Positions 12,365 to 23,510 of a stretch of 64,000 nucleotides of DNA are shown here, in pieces. This DNA comes from Suillus spraguei. Its lineage: Eukaryota > Basidiomycota > Agaricomycetes > Boletales > Suillaceae. Position numbers and translations under genes: made by a program. The stretch lies in contig JABCPU010000160.1 in assembly GCA_016800925.1 (NCBI GenBank), positions 62,001-126,000 on the forward strand, read 5' to 3'. Below the pieces are notes generated by a model. That model worked only from the letters and a program-made list of their open reading frames with translations. It was not told where the DNA came from and did no database searches. How positions within the stretch are numbered: position 1 is the first letter of the stretch; every line of letters starts with the position of its first letter.

Positions 12365-13857
12365 GTCACGTTAAAACGCTTTCCCTGCCCTTCTATCGCG
12401 TCCATAATCACCCGTTCTCTCGAATGTCCATACCTTCGCTATACGATACCTGAACATTGCCCACATTTTGTCCCACGTCTATTGTCAAGTTTTTGGCTGT
12501 TGGTGCTTTATTTATTTTTTTGTTTCCTGTGTTGTGCGAGTATTGCATTGGTCCCCTCATTACCTGCTCCAGGCATTAATCCCAGTAAAAATCGACAAGA
12601 ATCAGGCCGGTACGTGAAGATATAGGACGAATAGACTAGAGGCTGTTGATCCTCGCTGTCTTTCGAGGTCTTTCGAGAAAACGAGACACAGAAAGATCGA
12701 GCGAAACTTTTGGTGTATCGATAGGTTTTCGTTCTGTTTAGTTGAATATACGCACTTGAAAATCATTCCATTTGGTGCAAAAGATGGTATCAATACAAAT
12801 CTAATAGTATTGAATGAGTTATCGACGGGTATCGCTCTGAATTATTGATGAGGGTATATTACGGGTATCCGCTGGCCCTGCTTACCATACGAGTTCAATT
12901 GAACTTCCGAACACCACTATATTATCAAACTTCATCATCGCCGGGTCAGGTGATGAATTTGAAGCAACTTGAACTCGCACATGTCGAAAATTGAGCTGTG
13001 GGCAGCAAGGGAGCTCTAGCACCCTTTTTTGCCGAAGGATGTAGCTTTTAGGCACGCGCCAAGCTGGTACGCTCTGAATCTTTGTCTCATAACCATTTAA
13101 ACCGAATACCTTTCTTTAATCAGCTTAAATCGTCTCAACGCTTTCCAACCTCTTAACTACGGAGTTCTACTCGCGACACGACCGTAATTTTTACCTAGTA
13201 CGCTAGCTCGTCACCTCGAGTTCTTACCATTGTTATATCAGTGCTGTGCACAGGTACAATAATCGTATCAAATGATTACTATCAATTCTGCAACAACGTT
13301 TAAAGGTCAAATTCCACCAATCACTCCGAATTCGGCGCCGCAGAAACACGTCTCAACTCCCTTTCACCTTAACACCCACGACCTCTTCCACTCATATAGC
13401 ACTTGCATCACCTTCCACACCACACACATCGCACGTGCATTCGGAGACACTAAATGTGCAGCGTACGCTATGGCATCACCAATTGTGTAGACGACGAATG
13501 CAAAGCACGGGCTGGGTATGTAGGCGCGAACTCCATGCGCCAGGGATGCATCATTTTACATCCAGATGTGTGTTCAAGCTTAGTGTTATGGTGAGCACTG
13601 AGAATCTTGTGTGAACAAAGACGCTCGTGACAAAAGCGACTGGTTGAACGCCAAGACACATGCACTGGCTAGGTCCGCGATCCAGCCCCGCGCGTTGTTC
13701 TTCGTGCAAGATATCTTCATACGGCACCTGCGCATGCTATGGAGACGTTGGCAGTCTGCGAGACGCTTGTCGCTGGGATAGCGCCAAGCAGAAAAAATGT
13801 GGATAGTGGGAAAGGTAGAGATAAAGGAAATGAGAATGAGAGAGAGAGAGAGAAGGA
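12365..13857. other. intergenic region after the SNF2-like gene
   Basis: About 1.5 kb with no convincing gene. It should hold the 3' UTR of the SNF2-like gene and upstream sequence of the next gene. A short GA microsatellite (AGAGAGAGAGAGA) lies at about 13839-13852, immediately before repeat R copy 3. Confidence 0.5.
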
Positions 13858-14045
13858 AAGTACCCCTTGAAACTAAGTACATACCTATGATGGTGACTAC
13901 GATTTTTTCATGCAGTACTTTCGGTACTGACAAACGTCATTTCAGAATCCGGCCGGGGTGGTCCCCGAAGGACTCTTTGAAACTCAGCACATACCTAGAA
14001 TGGTAACTGCTGGTATGACCGATCGATGGCATCAATCTAACGCAC
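13858..14045 (+). repeat. dispersed repeat R, copy 3 (upstream of the 875-aa gene)
   Basis: It carries both copies of the motif (TTGAAACTAAGTACATACCT at the left, AAACTCAGCACATACCTAG then AATGG at the right) with the central block between. Here the centre is a near-perfect palindrome, CAGTACTTTCGGTACTG. The 5' GCGGCAA block of copies 1 and 2 is missing. The right end shares ATGGCATCAAT-like sequence with copy 2. It lies about 85 bp before the ATG of the next gene. Confidence 0.75.
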
Positions 14046-14047
14046 CT

Positions 14048-14059
14048 TGTATATATAGG
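14048..14059 (+). promoter_or_regulatory. TATA-like element
   Basis: TTGTATATATAGG lies about 75 bp upstream of the ATG at 14130, a usual distance for a fungal TATA box. It sits just after repeat R copy 3. The transcription start was not determined. Confidence 0.5.
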
Positions 14060-14129
14060 TGCCAGTATGCACTGTGACTGGTAGTTGCCCGCGACTCCTC
14101 CTCACTACCATTACAATTTTTCGCTCACT

Positions 14130-16867
14130 ATGCCATACCCGGACGAAACCACTGATGTTGTCCAATTAACTATGGCAGAGTTTATTGGTCATTCTCGACA
14201 TTTATTTACCCAAATCCGGGACGATGAGCAAGCGGAAGTTGATTTCATTCGCTTTGTGCTAGCTGCAAGGGTCGGGCCACTCGCGGATGAGGAGCTCGAC
14301 CAGTGTCAAATTCGTCTGAATTGTCTACAAGGCATTCCTCCTCTTCCCGAGACCGATCTTACTCGCGACCTCGACTCGGTCATTGGGGTATCGGACACAC
14401 TACCCTATACTAGCGCATTATCGATCTGGCCCCTTCCTCCATTCAAAGAGACGTTAAAAAAAGATAATCATGTCAAGAGTTGTGCGTATAATAGTCAGGT
14501 GAGAAATACAGTCGACAATGGTTGTTATATATGCATCCTGACTGGAACCAGGGCGCAGAGATTCAAGTCCCGATGCATAAAATCCCTAATTTGCCTTTGG
14601 GCAAAGTTCAGCAACGGCATGTTGTGAGAATTTTCTTCCCACGGCTCTACAATGCAGAATCGCCAGTCGACTATTTGACCCAGGATAAATTGGCTTTAAT
14701 ATACGACCGATGCCTCCGTCCTACAATGATGGAGGTCGTGCCCGAATCACGCGATAAATGGCCGACAACGTATGCAGCCGCATACGCACATTCTAGAAGT
14801 TGCACAGGTTCACTCGCTTTCAGCAGCACAGACATTCCATGGTATAGGTTAGAACAAGTTGCGACGACTCTGCTGGCCAAAGTTGCAGATCTGGGTCCTG
14901 CGTTCAAGGATGCCTATTTTGGGCATGAATTAAGAGGAACGAAAGGTGCTACCATCCACAACGGGAGGGATGAGGATGAGCGACGCCTGGCGATGGACGA
15001 TTTATTTGAGCATGTCGATGTCGACAGCTTGGATCCTGGACAATGGCACGTGGACGTTGCACTGACCATCAGCGTACCAGGGCACGTTGTCACATGGCGC
15101 GAATCTTCTCACCACGAGATCTTGAGCCATCTCATGCCTGCCGCATCCGAACTGCAGATCTCTCGCCTAATAAATAACAAGACTCGGTTTCATCTGGACC
15201 GCGCGCTGCAAATCAAAGAATTTGCCGGCTTTCGTGCGACTACGACCAAATGTGCAGGTGCACAGAGCCTATCATATGTGCAAGCGTATTGCACCGAGAA
15301 GAATGTGACGTACTCTCTGAATCCAGGGGTGTTCCGTCGACGTCAGGCTAAGGAGCTCCTGCAGAAGGAGACCGAAGAAAGGATAATAAAAGATATGGAC
15401 ATCATGAGTAACATTTTTTTCGAATGCGCTGGTGAAGGAGAGGTAGAAGGTCGTGATGGCTGCGCCCGCTTGGAGATTCGGGTTCCGCTAGCCGATGTCA
15501 TGAACTCGTTGTCTACTCTCCCTGAGGAGCTCATTCAGCGTTGGGTTGTTGCTATTGACAGAAGAGTGTGGTGGTGAGAATGCATCAGCATGACGTTGGG
15601 TTGGACCCCTCAGCTAATATCCAATCCCAGGCTTTTTGTCTATTATCGTTTGGCTGCAATCCGTCTAGTCCTGAAGCACTTGCAAAAAGCGGACAGCAGA
15701 GTGCGTTCCATGAGCTCTAATTTGGCGCTAGGGGCGGTCTGCCTCTACATGTCTAATGCTTGCTTCCACCGTCCTGCTGAGGGCTTTGGATGGGAAAGCT
15801 TGATTGAGCGGTGTTGTCAGCAAGTTCTGGAGGACCCTGCTGATGATGAAGATGACGAGGACGCCCCCACTGTAGCTGTCCTGTATGACAACGGCGCATA
15901 CTTCATCTGCGACATTGTACGTAACAGTAACCCAACCTTTCTTCGACTGCCGGTGCAGCGCACCTTTGAGGCAGAGTCTTTGATTCGTATCTATCACAAG
16001 TCGTCCATGGACGACATCCGCTCCTCGTTTGCTTGGAGTGCAGCCCCGCTCAGCAGGCGCCTCCCTAACCCAGAACGAACCCGCAATCGCAAACGAAAGA
16101 CTTGTGATGTTGACGACATCAGGGAACCGGATCGTGAGTGCTTGCGCCTTGCCACGGAGGTTCGAGGTATTCGATTCAAACGTCCTGTTCGCCTGGCAGG
16201 CAGGGACGTGGATCTGCACGTCCTGGACGGGGGTGATGAACGAGACCTTGGTGGGGAAGGCAACGACGATCAAGACGAAGCTGCAATTAAACGGCGCATT
16301 GCCAAAATATTCGAGCAGTTCATCCTGGACGTTATCGAGGAGGCGCCTAATCCGAAATCTGTGCGGGATGGGTCATACCTCAGCATTCCCTCCCGCATGC
16401 GCAACGAGCTAGCGCGTCCAGAGCTACTACAAACCGCGGATCTTCCGTTCATCATGGCCCAATACTGTGTCTGCACAGATAAGCAATGGGCGCTACACTT
16501 TGACCGTATCTTTCCCAAAACTATTGAGGATGCTAAACGTCAGAACTTCGGCAGATGCACATATTATACCAATTATGTGGCTCTTGCCGGTGCTATAACG
16601 AAGAAGTCCCTGATCAGAGTCCGAAATGTGCTCAGGACCGAATTCGATAAGCTAGCATGGGTACCATACACCCGGACAGACCGTCTGTGGTCATCAGGAA
16701 AGATACAAGGTCCCGAATGGAAGATGCTTCCTCGTGGAGCAGATAGAGGAGGGCCGGCGATTGCCATCAATCCGCAGCGCCGTAGAGAACCGGTCACCTT
16801 GCGCGTGTTTGATCAGCCTGGGGAGGGCGACTCTGAGGAGGAGGGGGAGGAGGAGGAGGAGCAGTGA
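14130..16867 (+). CDS. unknown 875-aa protein with acidic C-terminus, three exons
   Basis: Exons 14130-14498, 14552-15573 and 15631-16867 join in frame (2628 nt including stop) across two GT-AG introns of 53 and 57 bp. The first intron has a CTGAC branch-like site. No family is recognised. Visible features are a mostly globular, charged protein; an acidic patch DPADDEDDEDAP early in exon 3; a basic stretch ERTRNRKRKT that could be a nuclear signal; and a Glu-rich end, EGDSEEEGEEEEEQ. It follows the SNF2-like gene in the same direction, with 1.8 kb between them, and both have repeat R in the promoter. They may be co-regulated or belong to one unit, which is an inference. The start was chosen at the ATG after the TATA-like element; no earlier in-frame ATG was seen. 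Confidence 0.75.
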
Positions 16868-17085
16868 ATATTCACGAACGCTCGTTGATACCCACATTCA
16901 TTGCATAGTCCAACAAAATCTTACTTTAGTATATGGTTTCTGGGGGTCGGCTCGACATCCTGATTTTCCTGCAAAACGTCACTACTTTGCGCGGGCAATT
17001 ACTACCTTTGCATAGAACATTGTACTTGTTAATTCCTATGTAGTATGGGTGCATGTGTAGACCACGTTTATTTGTAAGGTAGAAG

Positions 17086-19751
17086 TCATTGAAACTCGAC
17101 GAACCTCACGTGATGTGACACAGGTGTTCTAATGTGCAACCGCTTTGGCGAGTCACTGACGCGTGGATCAGGGGGAGTAACTATGACGACTTGTCGATAA
17201 ACATCAAACCGGTCATGTGGACTGGGGATGATGTTGTTGCGTGGCACGTGCTCGTGCAGGAAAGATTTGAGGGCAGGGAGAAACATGGTGGTGCCATGTG
17301 CGGTGATGAGGTGATCAACAGACTGCCGAGGGTGTGCAGGAGTTTTGGCGAGAACATGGACCACTGCATCAATAGGAAGTGACGGACTTGCGTTTGTGGG
17401 GGCAGTGCTGCGAAATTCTTCAATCTCGGCATCCAAGTATGAATCCAAGTCATATCTGTGGTTGGGATCTGTGTGACTGGACACTGTGGCTGACTGAGAG
17501 CGTTCTGACAACCAATCAAGGTAAGAACTACGCAGGAATATGGCTTCTTGCCATTGAAGCCACAAGGCCATTTGCTCCTCGTAGTCGCATTTGTTGCTGG
17601 CATGATAGGCGTCTTTGGCGAAATCGATATGTAAACATTCAGGAAGCTCAATGTTGAAACCATCAGTGGAACCAAATAGAGTGATTGACTTAACGAAGTG
17701 TGAGATTTGATGGAGTTTAGCTAATATTAAAGTGATTGTGAACTTCAAGCTCTTGAAGGATGTCCTTGTTGGTGTGAAACACCGCAAGCGCGCTCTCCAG
17801 ACCATCGAGGGAATCAACAGTGTGCATTCGAAGTTGTGCGTAATATGAAAAGTCTAGAATGGCTCATGCAACCACTAAGACTCGACTAGCAAATGAAATC
17901 AATGATTGTGTCAGCAGCATGGCTTACTAAACTTTACCTTGGGACAGCACCAGCAAGCAGACCAACGAAGACGTGTTGCATTTATTTATGTTCTGTACCC
18001 ATCCACTGTCTCACGGTCAAAATACCTTTTTTGAAGTGCCAAAGTCCAGGGTAATCTGGCATTACTTTGAAGTGTGAGTCCATTTCATCTTCACCAACAA
18101 TTTCAAGACACCATTTCACTAGATGGTCTTTGAAGACACCTTTATGGACCTGGTGGAGGAGGTCAGGTGTGAAGGCAAGAAAGATGTCGGCATGAGGGAG
18201 ATTTGCCCAGAATGGGTTGAAGACGGAGCATAACCCATTGTTGTCAAATTGAATTGGATGCTGACCATTCTTCCGCTTCTCTAATATATCTTTTGTCACC
18301 TCAGGGTCCCGCATCAGCAAAGTCAACAGATCCCCTCATTCATCGGCAGTGACCAAACACTTCAGACACTGATTTTCTTTACAACACGCAACAAGACATT
18401 GCTCTGGGAAATTGGCTACATAAGCAGCAAGGATGGGGAAGACTTGATGGATTAATGAGTCTGTGCAGACCATCTCAACACCATTTTGACCAGCAGCAAC
18501 AAGGGGTTCGAGGAGCAAGGACATGCAGTGGTGGAAAAGCCTGTAACCAGCAAGGGAGTGTGCATCAGAAGTAAAGCAATCAAGTTTTCCAGCAGGTAAG
18601 TATCCTATGTATAAGGACTGTTGCTCGCGCTGATGTTTGTCGCCTCTTCTCTTTCACAATGTTGCCAATGGTTAGGTACATGGGCCATGCCGATTTATCA
18701 CCTCGAAATTGCGACAGACAAGTTTTGTTGGAAGCAAGAATTATGGGTGCGATTGTTGCACCTTTTGGCAACAGTTTCTAGACACCATAGGTAAGTATGT
18801 ACTTATTATTTTCGCTTTTCCAGGTGTACTTACTTGCTTGTTGCACCACCAGTCAGCCATCCACATGTCATCAATTACTCAGTGAAGTCCTGCCAGGTCT
18901 GTGTATGCTCGCGCAGGTGCGTACACCATGTGATCGCAGAACAATGGATTTCCAATGAGGTCTTTGATGCACTCGACAGGATCTCGCATCCAGACTTCGA
19001 CTTCTTCATGCAGTGTCTGGCCCTTCTCATCTGTTTTATTTCCCTGGACCTTAACCTTTTTGCAACTCCAGGCTGCTGCATGTGGAAGCTTGTCGACTTG
19101 CTGGAGGAAAGATCTGTTATTATGAAAAGAAGGTTTCATTCAGTTTTGTGTCTATCGCTATGGTGAGTACGAATTCTTCAAATTTCAACATTAAACTTAC
19201 TATCCGTAATTTCAGAAACTCATCTATTCAAGTCTGGCCAAGGTTTTTAACAAGCCATTCGGCAAGTCCCCATTCCTCCCTTGCAAGCTGAAGTTAATTG
19301 CCTTGCAGACACGACAGGCAATGATTGGTACGTACCCATCATTGAAGGGAGCCCATTTGTCCTCGCCCATACACTCCTTATACTGCTGAAACCTCTCAAA
19401 GCCGGTTTGTCCTTCACACAGTGTTTGGCCAGCGCCAACACATTGTTCAAAATATCACGCATGGTCCTCATCTTCAACCTCCTCAATGGTCACCTGCCGA
19501 TGTTTTGGTGCTGCTGGGATGTCTGCATTGGGATTGGAAGACTCGGAGCATGAGTGGAGATGGGGGGAATACGAGTCAGCATGAGAGTCAGTGTTGGTGT
19601 CAGCTTGGTTTGATAAATGAGGTGCGCCAATGTCATTTTGATTTTCAACCAGCAGCTCCCACTGCCTTCTACAGTCAGGGCATCCTGCGATATGTTTCCT
19701 GACACCTCCCAATGTGGGCAGCTCCTTGGCACAGAATCCGCAGTGAGGCAT
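17086..19751 (-). pseudogene. Plavaka-type (CACTA-like) DNA transposase, broken
   Basis: Read on the - strand, the order matches agaricomycete Plavaka transposases: an N-terminal zinc-finger start MPHCGFCAKELPTLGG..H..C (from 19751), a segment with the Asp/Trp-rich VIDDMWMADWW (about 18850), GDKSAWPMYLTIGNI (about 18660-18705), [17 protein letters not shown] (about 18390-18440), FTPDLLHQVHKGVFKDH (about 18120-18170), GSTDGFNIELPECLHIDFAK (about 17600-17670) and a 243-residue open C-terminal part to 17086. Some interruptions look like true introns, but stops and frameshifts occur near 18340, 18680 and 18760, and M[ST]-type starts are scattered. Terminal inverted repeats and target duplication were not located, so the element limits are unknown. 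Probably inactive. Confidence 0.75.
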
Positions 19752-20080
19752 GGTGAGTGGGAGTGGGTTGCTTGCTAACTTTGTAGCATTTTTTTGATGG
19801 TTTTTTTTAAAGGCAGGAACTGATCTGGTGCGCACTTCTGGCCTGTCATGGTGGATCCAATGGATGACATCGAGGTTGTACAACTCGAGAACAGCGAAGA
19901 TTACTCCATGGTGAGTGTTGACTTTATCCTCTATCACTGGTTTGGACTACTAATTACTAAAAAGTGATTTTAAAATGCAGGCCCTGCCCTGGTTACTGTG
20001 CCACACTACACTAGTCTTGATATACCATGGGTGGCAAGCACTAACTCTAAAAGTTGTACCCGTTTGGCCTCCTCACAACG

Positions 20081-20250
20081 CCTCACTTCTGCCTCCCAGC
20101 GCTCTACAATGAGTCTTTGCAAGTTTGCTTGCAGTAAGGTAAGAGCTGGACCCGCACCATTTCCAAGAGCTGCAATTTTTTGCATGCTTGCAACCCTTCA
20201 CTTCTGCCTCCCAACGCTCCATAATTAGTTTTTGCAAGTAGGACTGACTA
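20081..20250. repeat. pair of 43-bp direct repeats
   Basis: CACTTCTGCCTCCCAGCGCT..TTTGCAAGT (20081-20123) recurs at 20209-20250 with a few substitutions, 128 bp later. On the - strand both encode a similar Leu-Gln-Arg-Trp-Glu-rich peptide, so the pair may be an internal duplication in a decayed coding region. Upstream sequence from 19752 to 20080 shows nothing recognisable. Confidence 0.5.
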
Positions 20251-20399
20251 ACCATGACAGGGCTGGGTGTTTGGCGAAACAGTGGAGGAAGCGGATACAC
20301 AGGCTCATTGAGCTTTGGCCTGCAAGCCAGTGAGCATTGGGGCCATGATGAAGACATGCAGCTAACCTTTTGACAATAACATTTCCATTTTTACAGGTA

Positions 20400-20741
20400 G
20401 CAGTTTTGTTGCTTACTTATGGCTGGTGACACTGGACTATACAATTTGTCAGAGCATGCTGGTAAGTGTTTGATGCAGACTCCATACCGCTTGTGGGCTG
20501 AGATAACCATGGTAGGGAAAATATTGCAATGTAGTAACGGTGAGCTCGCTGCTTTTATTATTTTCTGTCTGTTGATCACAGCTTTAGCTCTGAACTTTAC
20601 ACGCCCTGAAATCAACAAAAAAATTCAAGGTTTAAATATCTTTGTTTATGTCTTTCATAACATCTCACTCACTAGCGACTCTACAGTCTCTGAGTCTTAG
20701 CACATCACCTATCGCCAAGAAACCAAGGAAAAGAAGATAGA
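20400..20741 (+). pseudogene. 5' fragment of a DUF6532-like gene (split by the retroelement nest)
   Basis: Exon-like pieces end in a frame reading LSLSTSPIAKKPRKRR, a basic nuclear-signal-like stretch, right at the insertion site of the outer retrotransposon. Removing the nest joins it to 44387 onward, where EEKALRAAYNADPN continues, though a one-base shift or stop at the junction remains. Likely introns end at about 20581 and 20671. The assignment rests mainly on the downstream part and on the shared target duplication ATAGA. Confidence 0.4.
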
Positions 20742-21214
20742 TATTACAAACTGGGGTGGCATCACCAGCGACAGTGATAAGACACAGACGGTCTGCTGGG
20801 AAGTTCGACTACGTTCAAAAGAGAACGAGGACTACTACTTAGGAAAGGTTCCAAGTAGGATCAAGGGTTCAGTCGAAGAGTCGCGACTCTAAGACGATTG
20901 GTAGAATAGAGACTAAGGCTAAGGAGTGCTTAGACTTAGAGACGATTCAGATGACTTAGGTTGGAGACCTAAGCGAAGGATATTCCAGGTAAAACCCAGT
21001 AAGATTAAAGTAAGGTATACAGGCGTAATACAACGTGCTTAAATAAGCCAATGTGTGTGCACGGACCAAGAAAGACATGAGAATGTAAGTGCGTATCTAA
21101 AGTAGGAAGGCAACTATAGTACAGATGCGTGAGCATATAAGTCAGAGTCGTGTTACGTAATATACAAAGTAAAGATGAGACAGAAAATGAATAGGGGCAT
21201 GTACAATTGTAACA
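20742..21214 (-). repeat. outer element, 3' LTR
   Basis: 473 bp, read here from a mutated TATTACAAACTGGGG start to ATTGTAACA. It pairs with 43909-44381. The expected TG start is TA here, one of several G-to-A changes. The polypurine tract follows directly to the right as TTACCCCCGTTTTAC (its complement is GTAAAACGGGGGTAA). Confidence 0.92.
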
Positions 21215-21246
21215 TTACCCCCGTTTTACACGTAAAGTCACCGACT

Positions 21247-22146
21247 TTACTCTTCTTGATTAGCGTAGTAGATAGGATCGTCGCTATACTCATAGTCTTC
21301 GTCAAGAACCAAACCACCCCTCATATACTCGGCTTCTTCAGCACCAGCACACCGTTTAGAATCTCGCCTAGCCACTGCTCAAGTCTGTTCATCATCAAGC
21401 TGTCGTTCCCAAGAATGAAGTGCGTCGTAGAACCCTTCATCCTTCCAAGTTAGGGTGAAGGGGGGAGTTCCGACTTGTTGAGGACAATAGATGGATAAGT
21501 GGGTGGGTGACCAATATCGACAAACCCCGCACTGGTACTCCACGCAATTCTTCTGATGATGCCCAAGTAGTCCGCAGACGTGGCATTTCATGTTTTCATC
21601 AGGGTTGGAGTTCACCTTCCGTAGTGGAGTTGGAGCGACGATACGGCGGTGGGGACTCGTAGATCATGTACGTTTCTTTCCTCATTTGCAAGTAATACAT
21701 CTAAGGGCATGCTCGTTGCTAGAGCAAATGTCGTTGATTTGGTGGTCATTGATGGTATAAATAGAGGGTGCTGGTGTCACGACGGCTGCAGCTAGCAGCT
21801 CGTCTGGGTCTGAGGAAGTTGTGGGTCCTAGAGCTTCTATGAGAATGGGAATGGTAGAGTTGAGAATGTGAGGGACGACCATAGGAGGATGGATATGAAG
21901 GTCTTTTAAAAGTTGACCGAGCGCGTTAACTTCGATAGGCTTGTCATGTAGTTCTTCAGTCACACAATTCCTGAGTGCGATAATCTCAGCAAGCTCGTTA
22001 TGTAGTGTGTTAGTTACGACTGCTTTTTCATGCGTGGCACGGCATTCAGTGAATAGATGAGGAGGTTCTGTGTCCTCTTCAAGCGTGATGGTAGTGTTGA
22101 TTGGCGATGGAGCAGTGGGGAATGAAGTGTTTGCGGAAGAGGTCAT
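21247..22146 (-). pseudogene. outer element ORF3 (post-pol zinc-knuckle protein), decayed
   Basis: On the - strand it reads MTSSANTSFPTAPSPI, then LLKDLHIHPPM shared with the other two copies, a zinc knuckle CHVCGLLGHHQKNC (CX2CX4HX4C), a second knuckle CGVCRYWSPTHLSIYC (CX2CX6HX4C), and a C-terminus LDEDYEYSDDPIYYANQEE ending at 21247. A stop and frameshift fall near 21680. The N-terminal half differs from the inner and middle copies. Function unknown; nucleic-acid binding is the simplest guess from the knuckles. Confidence 0.7.
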
Positions 22147-22270
22147 TGTTACAACCATGCAAAACTGGGGCTACTAAGAAGTCCTGGTCTTACATGGGGT
22201 TGTACCAGAGGGACGGAAAGTTGAAGGGGCTTGGCCTCAGCTCATACGCTGTGCCCCTTACCCGAGTATG
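22147..22270. other. left piece of an unexplained 1.36-kb insert in the outer element
   Basis: This piece and 37715-38935 form one stretch before the middle element inserted. It lies between pol and ORF3 of the outer element and is absent from the other two. GTCAT occurs immediately before it (22142-22146) and immediately after it (38936-38940), which may be a target duplication. No terminal TG..CA or inverted repeat was seen. Confidence 0.45.
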
Positions 22271-22744
22271 TGTTACGAACTGGGGTGGCGTCACCAGTGA
22301 CAGTGAAAAGACACAGGCAGTCTGCTGGGAAGTTCTACAATGTCCAGAAGAGGACAAGGTGAAAGTACAAGGAATGCGTTCCAAACACGATCAAGGGTTC
22401 GGCCTCAAAGACAAGTCTAAGAGGTTCTACAAGAATAGAGACTAAGGCTAAGGAGTGCTTAGACTTAGAGACGATTCAAGACGACTTAGGTTGGAGACCT
22501 AAGTGAAGGATATTCCAGGTAAAACCCAATAAGATTAAAGTGAAGTATACAAGCGTAATACAACGTGCTTAAATAGGTCAATATGTGCACACGGACCAAG
22601 AGAGTCGCGAGAATGTAAGTGCGTATCCAAAGAAGGAAGGCACTATAGTACAGATGCATTGAGCATATGAGTCAGAGTCTCGTTATGTAATATACAGGTA
22701 AAGAAGACAAAGAGAAAATAACAGGAGTACGTATGATTGTAACA
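22271..22744 (-). repeat. middle element, 3' LTR
   Basis: 474 bp from TGTTACGAACTGGGG to ATTGTAACA; pair of 37236-37709. The polypurine tract TTACCCCCTTTTTTAC (complement of GTAAAAAAGGGGGTAA) abuts its right end. Confidence 0.93.
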
Positions 22745-22777
22745 TTACCCCCTTTTTTACAGGTAAAGTCACCGACT

Positions 22778-23004
22778 TTACTCGCTCTGGTTAGCATAGT
22801 AAATTGGATTGTCGCTATACTCATAGTCCTCATCAGCAAAGGACCCACTTCTCATATACGTGGCTTCTTCAGCACCAGCGCATCATTTAGAGTCCCTTCT
22901 TTTCTTTGCTTGACTTTGTTCATCGTCAAGCTTTCATTCCCAAGAACGAAGTGCGTCGTAGAATCCGTCATCTTTCCAAGTTAATGTAAAGGGAGGAGTC
23001 CCGA
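22778..23004 (-). pseudogene. middle element ORF3, C-terminal piece
   Basis: The C-terminal end of ORF3 (acidic tail ADEDYEYSDNPIYYANQ, stop at 22778-22780) lies here. The inner element cut ORF3 just after the second zinc knuckle. The rest continues at 30627-31865. Joining the two pieces across one CCCGA copy restores the sequence order seen uninterrupted at 21435-21500 in the outer element. Confidence 0.75.
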
Positions 23005-23478
23005 TGTTACGAACTGGGGTGGCGTCACCAGCGACAGTGAAAAGACACAGGCGTCTGCTGGGAGTTCTTACAATGTCCAGAAGAGGACAAGGTGAAAGTA
23101 CAAGGAACGCGTTCCGAGTACGATCAAGGGTTCAGCCTCAAAGACAAGTCTAAGAGGTATCCGCGAGAATAGAGACTAAGGCTAAGGAGTGCTTAGACTT
23201 AGAGACGATTCAAGACGACTTAGGTTGGAGACCTAAGCGAAGGAGATTCCAGGTAAAACCCAGTAAGATTAAAAGTAGGGAATCTACTACAAGTACACTG
23301 TGCTTAAATAGGCCAATATGTGCGCACAGACCAAGAGAGACGTGAGAATGTAAGTGCGTATCCAAAGAAGGAAGGCAGCTATAGTACAGATGCGTTGAGC
23401 ATATGAGTCAGAGTCATGTTACGTAATATACAAAGTAAATGAAGTAGAAAATGAATAGGGGCACGTACAATTGTAACA
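23005..23478 (-). repeat. inner element, 3' LTR
   Basis: 474 bp, TGTTACGAACTGGGG to ATTGTAACA; pair of 30154-30626. The polypurine tract follows to the right (23479-23493, TTACCCCCTTTTTAC on the + strand). Confidence 0.93.
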
Positions 23479-23493
23479 TTACCCCCTTTTTAC
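23479..23493 (-). promoter_or_regulatory. polypurine tract of the inner element
   Basis: On the - strand GTAAAAAGGGGGTAA ends exactly at the 3' LTR. In LTR retroelements this purine run resists RNase H and primes plus-strand DNA. The same position holds A5-6G5 in the middle element and A4CG5 in the outer one. Confidence 0.75.
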
Positions 23494-23510
23494 ACGTAAA
23501 GTCACTGACT

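Noticed and set aside
14085..14129. upstream start of the 875-aa gene
   Set aside because: The frame is open upstream, but the first codon there is TTG; the first ATG is at 14130 after the TATA-like element.
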